DNA of 34,939 nucleotides from Prevotella sp. UBA4376 (GTDB taxonomy: Bacteria; Bacteroidota; Bacteroidia; Bacteroidales; Bacteroidaceae). The notes beneath the pieces are model-generated. The model was given only the letters and a program-made list of their open reading frames with translations, had not been told where the DNA came from and did no database searches. This document shows, piece after piece, positions 8,561 through 16,967 of this stretch; position 1 is the stretch's first letter; each line of letters opens with the position of its first letter. The DNA is taken from the NCBI GenBank assembly GCA_002391185.1, contig DGRY01000067.1, forward strand, positions 1-34,939, read 5' to 3'. The translations under genes and the position numbers were made by a program.

Positions 8561-9937
8561 CTAGATGGATATTTCAAGGATGTGCTTAGTTGCATTACTA
8601 ACGGCACATGCGTTTGAAACTCGCAGATTGGGCAACCAGATGATTGTATCTGTTGAATCTACAAGAACAAGCTGAGAACGCTTCTCAAAAACATTAAATT
8701 TAATATCGGTGAGGAAATCGCTCACAAGTTTGCTTCCTTTCATGCCAAAAGGAACAAAGCGGTCGCCCTGCTTTGTTGCGCGCAAAGTTAAAGGAAAGAC
8801 CACTTTATCGGCATCGAGAGTGGCAACAGAAGGTTCTTTACTCACAGAAAAAGAAGCTGATTTGTCGTAAACTGAAAGTTTTATTCTATTATTATCATTT
8901 ACGACATAGTTCCCTGTCTCAGGTATTTTAAAGCACAAGTCGTTAACTTGCTGTATTCTCTCAACAACAAGATACCCTCTGTCTATAATAAGTTCGTGAG
9001 TGGCCGACTGCCAGCTTTTGCCCTGAGCATCACCATTCATCTCTTCGCATATTTGTTCAACTTGAATACCGTTGAAACCGTAGTTTTTAAGTATGTAGAA
9101 AAGAAGATACTCAGGACTGAAGAAATCCATTATGTGCTGAATGGATATACGGGCAGAGGTGTCAAGGTCGGCATCAAAAGGCACGCTTTCATCGGGCAGA
9201 TAGGTAACAATATCAGCCTTACGTTTCCAAAAGCCATCCATACTCATATTAGTAATCTTCTCAGCCTCAGCAAGATAACGCGCCATAGACGCTATATTGC
9301 TCTTAACAGAAGGATTCATCTCCTCGAGCATAGGGAGAAGATTAAGGCGAATTTTATTTCGCTTCACATCATCTACAAGATTGGTACTATCAACAACATA
9401 ATTCTGTTGAACGCTTTCAAGATAAGCAATTATATCAGAGCGAGTTATACAAAGTAAAGGACGGATAATATTACCATTCTTAGGGGCTATCCCTGTGAGA
9501 CCTTTTAAACCTGTTCCGCGTATAATGTTAAGAAGAATTGTTTCTACATTATCATCCTCGTGATGAGCCACACAAATGCCCTTCGCACAAATATCTTTAC
9601 GAAGGTTTTCAAAATACTGATAACGAAGTTCTCGGGCTGCCATCTCTATGCTTACCTTGTGAAGGGCTGCATAAGCTTTTGTATCAAAATGAATGCGATG
9701 AAGTGGGACATTTTGTTTTTCGCAGAGAGAAACACAGAACTGCTCGTCTCTTATCGATTCTTCGCCACGAAGATTAAAATTACAATGAGCAGCCTCAACT
9801 TTGTAACCAAGCTGCTTCAAGACAAGAAGCAAAGCAACGCTATCAGCTCCACCAGAAAGAGCCACAATATACAAGTCTTCCGGGTGGAGTAAATTGTTGC
9901 GATGAATATATTTGTCTATCTTTTCAAGAAAGCGCAT
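8561..9937 (-). CDS. tilS: tRNA(Ile)-lysidine synthase TilS
   Basis: This enzyme attaches lysine to C34 of tRNA-Ile(CAU) using ATP, so the tRNA reads AUA as isoleucine; it is essential in most bacteria. The 458-residue protein has the PP-loop ATP motif ALSGGADSVALLLVL at about residues 27-41. It also has the RGEESIRDEQFC segment, AHHEDDNVET and RGTGLKGLTG in the catalytic half, and LKSxxxxFxxRP-like C-terminal TilS-C features (RATKQGDRFVPFGMKGSKLVSDF, about 380-402). It is full length. It lies 27 bp downstream of rlmI and is the last gene of an exonuclease-rlmI-tilS operon. Confidence 0.96.
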   Translation of the reverse strand: MRFLEKIDKYIHRNNLLHPEDLYIVALSGGADSVALLLVLKQLGYKVEAAHCNFNLRGEESIRDEQFCVSLCEKQNVPLHRIHFDTKAYAALHKVSIEMAARELRYQYFENLRKDICAKGICVAHHEDDNVETILLNIIRGTGLKGLTGIAPKNGNIIRPLLCITRSDIIAYLESVQQNYVVDSTNLVDDVKRNKIRLNLLPMLEEMNPSVKSNIASMARYLAEAEKITNMSMDGFWKRKADIVTYLPDESVPFDADLDTSARISIQHIMDFFSPEYLLFYILKNYGFNGIQVEQICEEMNGDAQGKSWQSATHELIIDRGYLVVERIQQVNDLCFKIPETGNYVVNDNNRIKLSVYDKSASFSVSKEPSVATLDADKVVFPLTLRATKQGDRFVPFGMKGSKLVSDFLTDIKFNVFEKRSQLVLVDSTDTIIWLPNLRVSNACAVSNATKHILEISI

Positions 9938-9964
9938 GGTTTCTTCGATGAAATGACCGTTTTT

Positions 9965-11146
9965 TTATTCTACATAAAGCACCAATCCCTTGAGGTATTC
10001 GCCCTCTGGATGATAGATGTTGATTGGATGGTCGGCAGGCTGATGAAGCTGATGCAGAATGCGCACCTTGCGCTTTGCCTGAGCTGCTGCTGTGAACACG
10101 GCTGCACGGAACTGCTCTTTATTTACAGCCTGAGAACAACTGAACGTGAAGAGGATACCTCCCTGACGAATACGTTGGAAGCCTTTGTAATTCAAACGAG
10201 TGTAACCCTTTAACGCATTTCTAAGTGCCGAGCGATGCTTGGCAAATGCAGGAGGGTCAAGCACGATGAGATCGTACTTATTGTCGTTGGCATCAAGATA
10301 TTTAAAGGCATCTTCGCAGAATGCCTCATGACGCTTGTCGCCTGGGAAATTCAATTCAATGTTGTCATTGGTAAGCTCAATTGCTTTTGCACTACTATCA
10401 ACTGAGTGAACAAGTTTGGCTTCGCCTCTCATAGCATACACCGAGAAACCACCTGTGTAGCAGAACATATTAAGCACACTCTTTCCCTTGGCATAGCGTT
10501 CAAGAAGCTGACGGTTTTCGCGTTGGTCAACAAAGAAACCTGTTTTTTGGCCCTTCAACCAGTCAACATGGAACTTCAAGCCATGCTCTACCGCTACATT
10601 ATTATCGGTTGAACCATAGATAAAGCCATTCTCCTGGTTAAGCTCTGCTTTATAAGGAAGAGTTGTCTCACTCTTATAATACACGTTCTTTATTCTGTTG
10701 CCCATAACATCAACAAGGGCATTGCATATTTGCTCTCTGCAAACGTGCATACCCACGCTATGAGCCTGCATAACTGCTGTTTCTCCATAGCAGTCGATAA
10801 CGAGTCCTGGAAGATTATCTCCCTCGCCATGTACAAGGCGATAGGTGTTGTTCTGAGGATTATCGGCAATACCTATGCTGATGCGCATTTCAAGAGCACT
10901 TTTCAGTCGTTCTTTCCAAAATTCTCCATCAATAACGATATCACGGAAAGAAAGAACCCTGACAGCAATTGAGCCAATCTGAAAATGTCCCACAGCAATA
11001 AACTTGCCTGCAGAAGAAATCACTCTAACGAAATCGCCTTCCTCAATGCCTTCGTCCATGTGATGAATGGCACCAGAGAAAATCCATGGATGAAAACGCT
11101 CAAGCGATTCTTCTTTACCTCTTTTAAGAAATATCTGTTTATACAT
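9965..11146 (-). CDS. rlmI: 23S rRNA (cytosine-C5) methyltransferase, RlmI family
   Basis: This 393-residue protein is a class I SAM-dependent methyltransferase. An N-terminal PUA domain (about 1-75: FLKRGKEESLERFHPWIFSG..., EEGDFVRVISSAGKFIAVGHF) is followed by an EEHUD-like domain and the Rossmann core. The core has VLNMFCYTGGFSVYA (SAM motif I, about 223-237) and VLDPPAFAKHRSAL (motif IV, about 290-303). FTFSCSQ (about 333-339) carries the catalytic cysteine expected for m5C enzymes. Its family methylates C1962 of 23S rRNA in E. coli. The gene is in an operon between the RNase D-like exonuclease (26 bp upstream) and tilS (27 bp downstream). The exact target base is inferred from family membership. 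Confidence 0.9.
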   Translation of the reverse strand: MYKQIFLKRGKEESLERFHPWIFSGAIHHMDEGIEEGDFVRVISSAGKFIAVGHFQIGSIAVRVLSFRDIVIDGEFWKERLKSALEMRISIGIADNPQNNTYRLVHGEGDNLPGLVIDCYGETAVMQAHSVGMHVCREQICNALVDVMGNRIKNVYYKSETTLPYKAELNQENGFIYGSTDNNVAVEHGLKFHVDWLKGQKTGFFVDQRENRQLLERYAKGKSVLNMFCYTGGFSVYAMRGEAKLVHSVDSSAKAIELTNDNIELNFPGDKRHEAFCEDAFKYLDANDNKYDLIVLDPPAFAKHRSALRNALKGYTRLNYKGFQRIRQGGILFTFSCSQAVNKEQFRAAVFTAAAQAKRKVRILHQLHQPADHPINIYHPEGEYLKGLVLYVE

Positions 11147-11172
11147 ATATTTTTGTATTAACGGCTACGTTT

Positions 11173-11844
11173 TTATTGATTACTAACTGTTTCTTGCTCT
11201 ACAGCTACCACCTGAGCAGGTTCGGGTTCGGGAACTACAACAAGATCATAGTCACCGGTTTTCTTCAGGCGCATAACCTCTTCATAAAGGTTGATACATG
11301 CCCAGGCATCGGTAGCAGCATACTGTTGCTGCTTAGAATTAAGCACATCGGCTTCCCAGTTGGTGAGTCGCTGACGCTTTGAAATCTTCTGCTGAAAGAT
11401 GTTGGCATAGAGTTTCTGCAGACTTAAATCCTTGATACCTATATCGCCAACAATATTCTGTAAATCGATAAACTTGCCTGGCTTAAACTCTGCTCTACGA
11501 TGAAGCGACAGAATATCATCGTGCCACGACAACCCTACTTTTGGAATTGTTATATCCTCGAGCAAACGGATGACTGCAGGAGGCATACCCATCATATTTA
11601 GACGGAACAAGAAACAAGTGTCACGGGTTGAAACCTGTAAAAGGGCAACCTTATGACTCTGCCCACGCTTGAAAGCAGGCTTTGTTTCAGTATCTACGCC
11701 AAGAATGTCGGCCTTGAGCAGATAATCAACTGCTTTTTCTGCTTCTCCAGCAGTAAAGATAGTAATGATTCGTCCAGGGAACAGTAGCCTTGGCAGGCTG
11801 CTGATCGCATTCTTGTCAAACTTACTATATATTGTTTTCTTCAT
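11173..11844 (-). CDS. RNase D-like 3'-5' exonuclease (DEDDy)
   Basis: This 223-residue protein consists almost entirely of a DEDDy 3'-5' exonuclease domain. Exo I is ILGVDTETKP (about residues 48-57, Asp and Glu metal ligands). Exo II is KVGLSWHDDILSLHR, and Exo III is QQYAATDAWACINLYEE (about 173-189) with the Tyr and Asp of the DEDDy type. There is no HRDC domain, so it is shorter than classical RNase D and more like the stand-alone Bacteroidota or WRN-type exonuclease. The C-terminal ~30 residues are Val/Glu/Gln-rich and likely disordered. It heads the operon with rlmI and tilS, which suggests RNA maturation, though DNA substrates cannot be ruled out. Confidence 0.9.
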   Translation of the reverse strand: MKKTIYSKFDKNAISSLPRLLFPGRIITIFTAGEAEKAVDYLLKADILGVDTETKPAFKRGQSHKVALLQVSTRDTCFLFRLNMMGMPPAVIRLLEDITIPKVGLSWHDDILSLHRRAEFKPGKFIDLQNIVGDIGIKDLSLQKLYANIFQQKISKRQRLTNWEADVLNSKQQQYAATDAWACINLYEEVMRLKKTGDYDLVVVPEPEPAQVVAVEQETVSNQ

Positions 11845-11863
11845 CTTCGTTTCTTACAACATG

Positions 11864-11871
11864 CAAAATTA
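11864..11871 (-). promoter_or_regulatory. -7 element for the exonuclease-rlmI-tilS operon
   Basis: TAATTTTG on the minus strand (11871-11864) matches TAnnTTTG and lies 19 bp before the exonuclease ATG. I find no good -33 TTTG at the right distance, so this is a half-supported promoter. Confidence 0.45.
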
Positions 11872-11914
11872 AAAAAAAGTTATGAAAAAATGAGCCTTTC
11901 TCGAATTTTTACGT

Positions 11915-11922
11915 TATTTTTG
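11915..11922 (+). promoter_or_regulatory. -7 element for ftsK
   Basis: TATTTTTG matches TAnnTTTG and predicts a transcript start near 11929, about 38 nt before the ftsK ATG. A -33 element at the expected spacing is not evident. The element is divergent from the exonuclease -7 element 43 bp away. Confidence 0.5.
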
Positions 11923-11966
11923 CACGTAAAACCAGCAAATAAACATTTTACATAGTTACGGAAAAT

Positions 11967-14441
11967 ATGGCAAGAAAGAAAAAAGGCAAAAAGCAGAGCT
12001 TTGGCGATACATTAAGCCTACAAAATAAGATTTTCAACAACGACAAGATAGATTTTATCCTTGGATTGCTTCTGCTTTTGGTGGCAGTTGTTGTTACCAT
12101 AGCTATGATATCTTTTCTTTCAACAGGAAAAGCCGACCAAAGCATCCTTGAAAACATACACCCTGCAGATTGGGCTAATCAGCAAAGAGAATTCCAAAAT
12201 ATGGGAGGTTCTGTTGGAGCCATTCTCTCTTACCAACTTATTTCTGTAAACTTCGGTTTACCAGCATTCCTCATTCCTCTATTTATTATTATTGTAGGTT
12301 TGAAGATGATGAAAATCTACACCATCAACTTGTGGAAATGGTTTTTCTGCATGATGCTTATCATGGTGTGGAGTTCGGTAACATTTGCGAAGTTTCTCTC
12401 TCCTATTCTTGGCGACCAGATATATAATCCTGGAGGAAATCATGGATTATTCTGCGTGCAGCAACTCGAGAATGTTGTGGGTACACCTGGTCTCACAGCC
12501 CTTCTATTGTTTATTGCTATTGCATTCCTCACCTATTTGAGTGCAGAGACTATAACCGTTATACGCAAGGCACTTAACCCTGTAAAATATCTCACATCAA
12601 AGATAACATTCTCGGTTACAGACACTACTAACAAACCTGAAGGCGAGGAGGAAACTGTGGAGGAAACCGAAAGCGACGAAGAGGAAGATACAGAACTTGA
12701 ACCTCTGCCACAAGAGGATGTACCATCGCCTGTTGTTGACCTCACAGATTATTCTCAGGGCGCGCCACAGCCTGCAGTTGCTCCCGTTGTGGCAGAGAAG
12801 CCATTGGAGATAAAGAATGCCAACGGGGTTTCATCAGACGATATGCTCACCGTGGATGTTGCAAAGGATGAAGACAAGGCCACAAGCAAGACTCTCACCC
12901 CAGAGCAGATTCTGTCAACGCCTATCGACCCTCGTGAGCCATTTACAAAATACAAGTTCCCATCGCTAAATCTGCTTAAGAAATACGACACCAACAAACC
13001 TGTTGTTGACTATGAAGAAATAAAGGCCAACAACAACCGAATTGTTGAAGTGTTGCACTCTTTTGGCGTGGAGATTTCAAAAATTAACGCTACCGTTGGT
13101 CCAACCATCACCCTCTACGAGATTACTCCAGCCGAGGGTGTGAGAATCAATAAGATACGTAACCTTGAAGATGATATAGCCCTGAGCCTTAGCGCCCTTG
13201 GCATCCGTATCATCGCACCTATGCCAGGAAAGGGAACCATCGGTATTGAGGTACCTAACAAGAATCCACAGATTGTGAGCATGGAAAGCGTGCTCAACAG
13301 CAAGAAGTTCCAAGAAACAAAGATGGCGCTTCCTGTGGCTATTGGTAAGACTATCTCTAATGAGGTGTATATGTTCGACCTTCACAAACTGCCTCACCTG
13401 CTTGTTGCCGGTGCTACCGGACAAGGTAAATCTGTAGGTCTAAACGCCATCATCACCTCTCTACTCTATAAGAAACATCCAAACGAGCTGAAATTTGTAC
13501 TTGTTGACCCAAAGAAGGTGGAATTCTCTATCTATAACCAGATTGCACCTCACTACATGGCTTGTTTGCCAGAAAACGACGAAGAACCAATCATTACCGA
13601 TGTGCAGAAGGTGGTGCGCACACTTAACTCTCTGTGCAAACTGATGGATCATCGCTACGACCTGCTGAAGATGGCTCAGGTGAAAAAGATTGAGGAATAT
13701 AACGACAAGTTCATACATCACAAGCTCGACCTTACAAAGGGGCACGAATATATGCCATACATAGTTGTTATTATCGACGAGTTTGGCGACTTGATTATGA
13801 CAGCCGGAAAGGAAATAGAGCTTCCTATCGCACGTATTGCACAGTTGGCTCGTGCCGTGGGTATTCACATGGTGATTGCCACCCAGCGTCCAACAACAAA
13901 GATTATCACAGGTAATATCAAGGCAAACTTCCCTGGTAGAATTGCCTTCCGAGTAACGTCAGTCATCGACTCACGTACCATTCTCGACCGCAAGGGTGCC
14001 GACCAACTTATCGGAAAGGGCGATATGCTTTTCCTTGGAGCCGGCGACCCTGTCAGAATACAATGTGCATTCATCGACACACCAGAGATAGAAGAGGTTA
14101 ACAATCATATTGCCAACCAGCCTGGACCAGTAGAGCCTGCATCACTCCCTGAACCAGCCGATGATAATGCCAGCGAAGGCGGTGGCGGCGGAATGGCAGA
14201 CTTGCGTCAGCTTGACCCTTACTTCAACGAGGCAGCACACGCTATCGTGCTTTCTCAACAAGGTTCAACAAGCATGATTCAGCGCCGATTCTCTATAGGC
14301 TACAACCGAGCAGGTCGCCTTATGGATCAGCTTGAGCAAGCTGGTATCGTGGGTGCAGCTATGGGCTCAAAGCCTCGCGATGTACTTGTACAGGACGAAA
14401 ATTCTCTGAACGAAATTCTTGCACGCCTAAATGGAAATTAA
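11967..14441 (+). CDS. ftsK: DNA translocase FtsK/SpoIIIE
   Basis: FtsK is a septal hexameric motor that pumps the chromosome termini into the daughter cells and assists dimer resolution. The 824-residue protein has a basic N-terminus, four membrane helices (about residues 29-51, 90-114, 123-144, 174-195), and an acidic Glu-rich linker (about 224-250). The alpha/beta motor domain has Walker A AGATGQGKS (481-489) and Walker B IVVIIDEFGDL (599-609). A C-terminal winged-helix gamma domain (about 757-800, QQGSTSMIQRRFSIGYNRAG) reads polar DNA guide sequences. A Gly-rich hinge (738-743) separates motor and gamma. It is full length for the Bacteroidota form. lolA follows, an order also seen in other Gram-negatives. 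Confidence 0.97.
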   Translation: MARKKKGKKQSFGDTLSLQNKIFNNDKIDFILGLLLLLVAVVVTIAMISFLSTGKADQSILENIHPADWANQQREFQNMGGSVGAILSYQLISVNFGLPAFLIPLFIIIVGLKMMKIYTINLWKWFFCMMLIMVWSSVTFAKFLSPILGDQIYNPGGNHGLFCVQQLENVVGTPGLTALLLFIAIAFLTYLSAETITVIRKALNPVKYLTSKITFSVTDTTNKPEGEEETVEETESDEEEDTELEPLPQEDVPSPVVDLTDYSQGAPQPAVAPVVAEKPLEIKNANGVSSDDMLTVDVAKDEDKATSKTLTPEQILSTPIDPREPFTKYKFPSLNLLKKYDTNKPVVDYEEIKANNNRIVEVLHSFGVEISKINATVGPTITLYEITPAEGVRINKIRNLEDDIALSLSALGIRIIAPMPGKGTIGIEVPNKNPQIVSMESVLNSKKFQETKMALPVAIGKTISNEVYMFDLHKLPHLLVAGATGQGKSVGLNAIITSLLYKKHPNELKFVLVDPKKVEFSIYNQIAPHYMACLPENDEEPIITDVQKVVRTLNSLCKLMDHRYDLLKMAQVKKIEEYNDKFIHHKLDLTKGHEYMPYIVVIIDEFGDLIMTAGKEIELPIARIAQLARAVGIHMVIATQRPTTKIITGNIKANFPGRIAFRVTSVIDSRTILDRKGADQLIGKGDMLFLGAGDPVRIQCAFIDTPEIEEVNNHIANQPGPVEPASLPEPADDNASEGGGGGMADLRQLDPYFNEAAHAIVLSQQGSTSMIQRRFSIGYNRAGRLMDQLEQAGIVGAAMGSKPRDVLVQDENSLNEILARLNGN

Positions 14442-14485
14442 TTAAAACTCTCCCCCTCGATAATCCTTTACAAAAATCACAAAAG

Positions 14486-14551
14486 AACACTTCGACATTC
14501 CTTTAGGATGCCTTTTAGATGCGTTCGAGATGAGTTTAGGATTCGTTCGGG
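14486..14551. repeat. Degenerate tandem array with 11-bp period, upstream of lolA
   Basis: Six consecutive 11-bp units fill much of the ftsK-lolA spacer: AACACTTCGAC, ATTCCTTTAGG, ATGCCTTTTAG, ATGCGTTCGAG, ATGAGTTTAGG, ATTCGTTCGGG. The rough consensus is ATGCGTTTAGG. The array ends 34 bp before the lolA start and directly abuts an A/T-rich, promoter-like stretch (contains TATAAT). One unit (ATGAGTTTAGG) closely resembles a unit of the 11-bp array at 28926-29068 (ATGAGTCTATA). The first unit is the weakest. Confidence 0.6.
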
Positions 14552-14585
14552 TAAAAAAATAGTATAATTTTTAATTGCGAAAATT

Positions 14586-15194
14586 ATGAAGAAGATTTTA
14601 TTCTTGTCACTATTCATGTTAGTGACCCTTTGTGCAACAGCACAGAATGCAGCACAAGCAAAAAAGGTGTTGGACAAAACAGCAGCTATTGTTGGCAGAA
14701 AGGGAGGAGCAAGCGCCAACTTCAGCATCACAAGTTCAAAGATGGGAAAAACCAGCGGTTCCATCTCCATCAAAGGAAACAAGTTTTATGCACGCACGCC
14801 ACAGGCAATAGTGTGGTATAACGGCAAAACACAATGGAGCTGGATGAAGCAAACCAACGAGGTGAACATAACCACACCTACCGAAGCTAAGCAGGCACAG
14901 ATGAACCCATATAAATTCATCAACATCTATCGTTCAGGCTACAATCTCGACATGAAAACCGAAGGCAACAGCTATCAGGTTCACATGGTAGCTCAGAACA
15001 AGAAACGAACCCTTCAGGAACTATACATCACAGTTGACAAAAAGAGCTACACTCCAAGTCAGGTGAAGTTCCGCCAGGACAAAAACTGGACAACAATCAG
15101 CATCAGCAATTTCCAGGCAAAGAATGTTAGCAATTCAACATTCGTGTTCCAAGCAAAGGATTATCCAAAAGCCGAAGTTATTGATTTGAGATAA
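14586..15194 (+). CDS. lolA: LolA-like outer-membrane lipoprotein carrier protein
   Basis: LolA is the periplasmic chaperone that ferries lipoproteins from the inner-membrane LolCDE exporter to the outer membrane. The 202-residue protein has a Sec signal peptide (MKKILFLSLFMLVTLCATAQ). The rest is the beta-rich LolA/LppC fold: GGASANFSITSS, a GSISIKGNKFYARTPQAIVWYNGKTQW region where the conserved P-x-x-x-x-x-NG segment occurs, and LQELYITVDKKSYTPSQVKF near the end. It is the usual size. The position after ftsK supports the call. The related Bacteroidota family is often annotated only as LolA-like, so the exact function is less certain than the fold. Confidence 0.85.
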   Translation: MKKILFLSLFMLVTLCATAQNAAQAKKVLDKTAAIVGRKGGASANFSITSSKMGKTSGSISIKGNKFYARTPQAIVWYNGKTQWSWMKQTNEVNITTPTEAKQAQMNPYKFINIYRSGYNLDMKTEGNSYQVHMVAQNKKRTLQELYITVDKKSYTPSQVKFRQDKNWTTISISNFQAKNVSNSTFVFQAKDYPKAEVIDLR

Positions 15195-15203
15195 AAGCCC
15201 CAC

Positions 15204-15236
15204 TTCCCAGTACAAAGCATGCTTCTGTACTGGGAA
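15204..15236 (+). terminator. Strong hairpin after lolA, probable terminator or attenuator
   Basis: A perfect 11-bp stem, TTCCCAGTACA (15204-15214) with TGTACTGGGAA (15226-15236), encloses a self-complementary AAGCATGCTT loop. It starts 10 nt after the lolA stop. The T-run behind it is weak (TCACATTTATTC), so it may only partly stop transcription into the DUF5687 gene or may protect the lolA 3' end. Confidence 0.6.
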
Positions 15237-15274
15237 TCACATTTATTCTTCCACCATAAAGAACTAAAAAAACA

Positions 15275-16777
15275 ATGAAAAGACTACAGCTCTATAAAGA
15301 ACTGCGACGCCACAGAAAGATTGCAGACAAACGTGCACTCGATTCTACCATGAACAAAAACGCAAAAATCATGGTGTATATTGGTATTTCAGCTATGCTG
15401 CTCTACCTCATCTTCTTTGCCATAATGTTCTCTTTGGCTATAAACAACGACAACAGCACATCTGCACTCGAATTCATCTTCACAATAGCACCATTTATCT
15501 TGGCAATCGACTTTGGTGTGCGTTTCATAAGTCAGCAAACTCCAGCACAACTGGTAAAGCCCTATCTTCTATTGCCTGTCTCAAGATACATCTGTACAGA
15601 AGCCTTTATAACCTCTTCTCTTTTCACATGGGGCAACGCAATATGGTATGCCCTACTACTGCCATACTGCCTTATGTCCGTTCTTTTTAGCTATGGCATT
15701 TGGGCTACAATTCTCTTTCTATGCACATTCTACGTGCTTTTCCTCATAAACAGCCAATGGTATCTAATCTGTCGCACCCTCATAGGCACTAATATGCTAT
15801 GGGTGCTACTACCTGTTGCCGTTTATGCCACAATCGCCTTGCCATGGTTAGTTGTCGACTTCGACTACTTCACCAATATTTATGGAAGCATAGGAATACT
15901 CGCCGAAAAAGGCAACCCTCTCCCACTCGTTATTGCATTACTGTTTCTTGCTGGCATCGTACTTGCCAATAGAAAAATACAATTTGTACACATCATGACA
16001 GAGCTGGGTAAAGGCAAAAAACAAACAAAGCTAAGAACAGTATCAAAGTTCACGTTCCTTAACCGCTATGGCGAGTTAGGCGAATACTTGAAACTTGAAA
16101 TAAAAATGGTTATCCGCAACCGAAACACCAAGATTGGTTTCTTCTCAGCCATTGCAGTAGCTTCAGTTTTCAGCATTCTCATCAGCTATACCAACATATA
16201 TAACGACGAGTTCAGCAAAAACTATTTCTGTCTGTATAACTTCCTCATCTTTGGAACAATGTTCATCACAAAAGTGATGAGCTACGAAGGCAACTACATA
16301 GAATGTCTTCTTGTTCACAAAGAAAACATTCTAAAACTTCTTGAGGCAAAATACATCTTCTATAGCTTAATGCTTCTTATACCTTTCATAATAATGATTC
16401 CTGCTATCATAGCCGGCAAATTCAGCCTTCTGCAACTCGTGGCTTACATGTCGTTCACCATGGGTAGCTGCTATTGTCTGCTTTTCCAGTTGGCAGTATT
16501 CAATCGTCAAACTATTCCGTTGAACCAAAAGATAACAGGACGAAATGGTCAGAGCAACAGCTGGCTACCATTCATAATTACTATGGTTGCTTTCTGTGCT
16601 CCAATAGGTATCTATTTCCTTCTCAACGCCTTCATGTCAACAACAGGCGTGTATATCGTATTGTTCACAACCGGTTTGATATTCATAGTATCAGAACGTT
16701 TCTGGATGCGAAATATCTACAAGCGAATGATGAAACGCAAATATAAAAACCTTGAAGGCTTCAGAGCAACAAGATAA
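15275..16777 (+). CDS. DUF5687 family multi-spanning membrane protein, ABC-exporter permease-like
   Basis: This 500-residue integral membrane protein has about ten or more hydrophobic segments in two groups. They are separated by a soluble loop around residues 245-275 (GKGKKQTKLRTVSKFTFLNR). The N-terminus KRLQLYKELRRHRKIADKRA and the central LKLEIKMVIRNRNTKIGFFS are the features by which I recognise the DUF5687 family. Such proteins resemble permease subunits of ABC-2 exporters and usually sit beside an ATP-binding subunit. No such subunit is within this window: lolA is upstream and a terminator then tetR downstream. Its cargo is unknown. The gene is likely read from the lolA promoter or from its own. 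Confidence 0.8.
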   Translation: MKRLQLYKELRRHRKIADKRALDSTMNKNAKIMVYIGISAMLLYLIFFAIMFSLAINNDNSTSALEFIFTIAPFILAIDFGVRFISQQTPAQLVKPYLLLPVSRYICTEAFITSSLFTWGNAIWYALLLPYCLMSVLFSYGIWATILFLCTFYVLFLINSQWYLICRTLIGTNMLWVLLPVAVYATIALPWLVVDFDYFTNIYGSIGILAEKGNPLPLVIALLFLAGIVLANRKIQFVHIMTELGKGKKQTKLRTVSKFTFLNRYGELGEYLKLEIKMVIRNRNTKIGFFSAIAVASVFSILISYTNIYNDEFSKNYFCLYNFLIFGTMFITKVMSYEGNYIECLLVHKENILKLLEAKYIFYSLMLLIPFIIMIPAIIAGKFSLLQLVAYMSFTMGSCYCLLFQLAVFNRQTIPLNQKITGRNGQSNSWLPFIITMVAFCAPIGIYFLLNAFMSTTGVYIVLFTTGLIFIVSERFWMRNIYKRMMKRKYKNLEGFRATR

Positions 16778-16787
16778 GAGAATGTGA

Positions 16788-16829
16788 AATGTGGAATTAG
16801 GAATTTGGAATTAGTCGCACTTCGTGCGA
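16788..16829. repeat. Short direct repeat and small hairpin, possible dispersed intergenic element
   Basis: Just after the DUF5687 stop, AATGTGGAATTAGG (16788-16801) is followed by the near copy AATTTGGAATTAGT. A perfect hairpin TCGCAC-TTC-GTGCGA (16815-16829) follows. The 12-mer AATGTGGAATTA recurs at 28349-28360 in front of crcB, where it forms one arm of an inverted repeat. The reuse in two spacers suggests a genome-wide intergenic element, but two copies are thin support. Confidence 0.45.
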
Positions 16830-16895
16830 TTTATGAATGAAAAAAAACGAAAAAGAATTTGTTTCATCAATAAAAAGCCTATAATAATTGACAAT

Positions 16896-16943
16896 AAAAA
16901 AGTGGCAGGTAATGATTTCATATTCATTGGCTGCCACTTTTTT
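16896..16943. terminator. Bidirectional terminator between DUF5687 and tetR
   Basis: A perfect 13-bp stem, AAAAAAGTGGCAG (16896-16908) with CTGCCACTTTTTT (16931-16943), has A- and T-runs that serve both strands. The 22-nt loop holds a further AATGA/TCATT pairing. It lies between convergent genes, 24 bp from the tetR stop. Confidence 0.9.
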
Positions 16944-16967
16944 CTATATTTACTTCTATTCAGTTGT

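Noticed and set aside
8948..9457. 169-codon plus-strand ORF inside tilS
   Set aside because: Antisense to a clear tilS reading frame, with no domain, signal peptide or promoter of its own.
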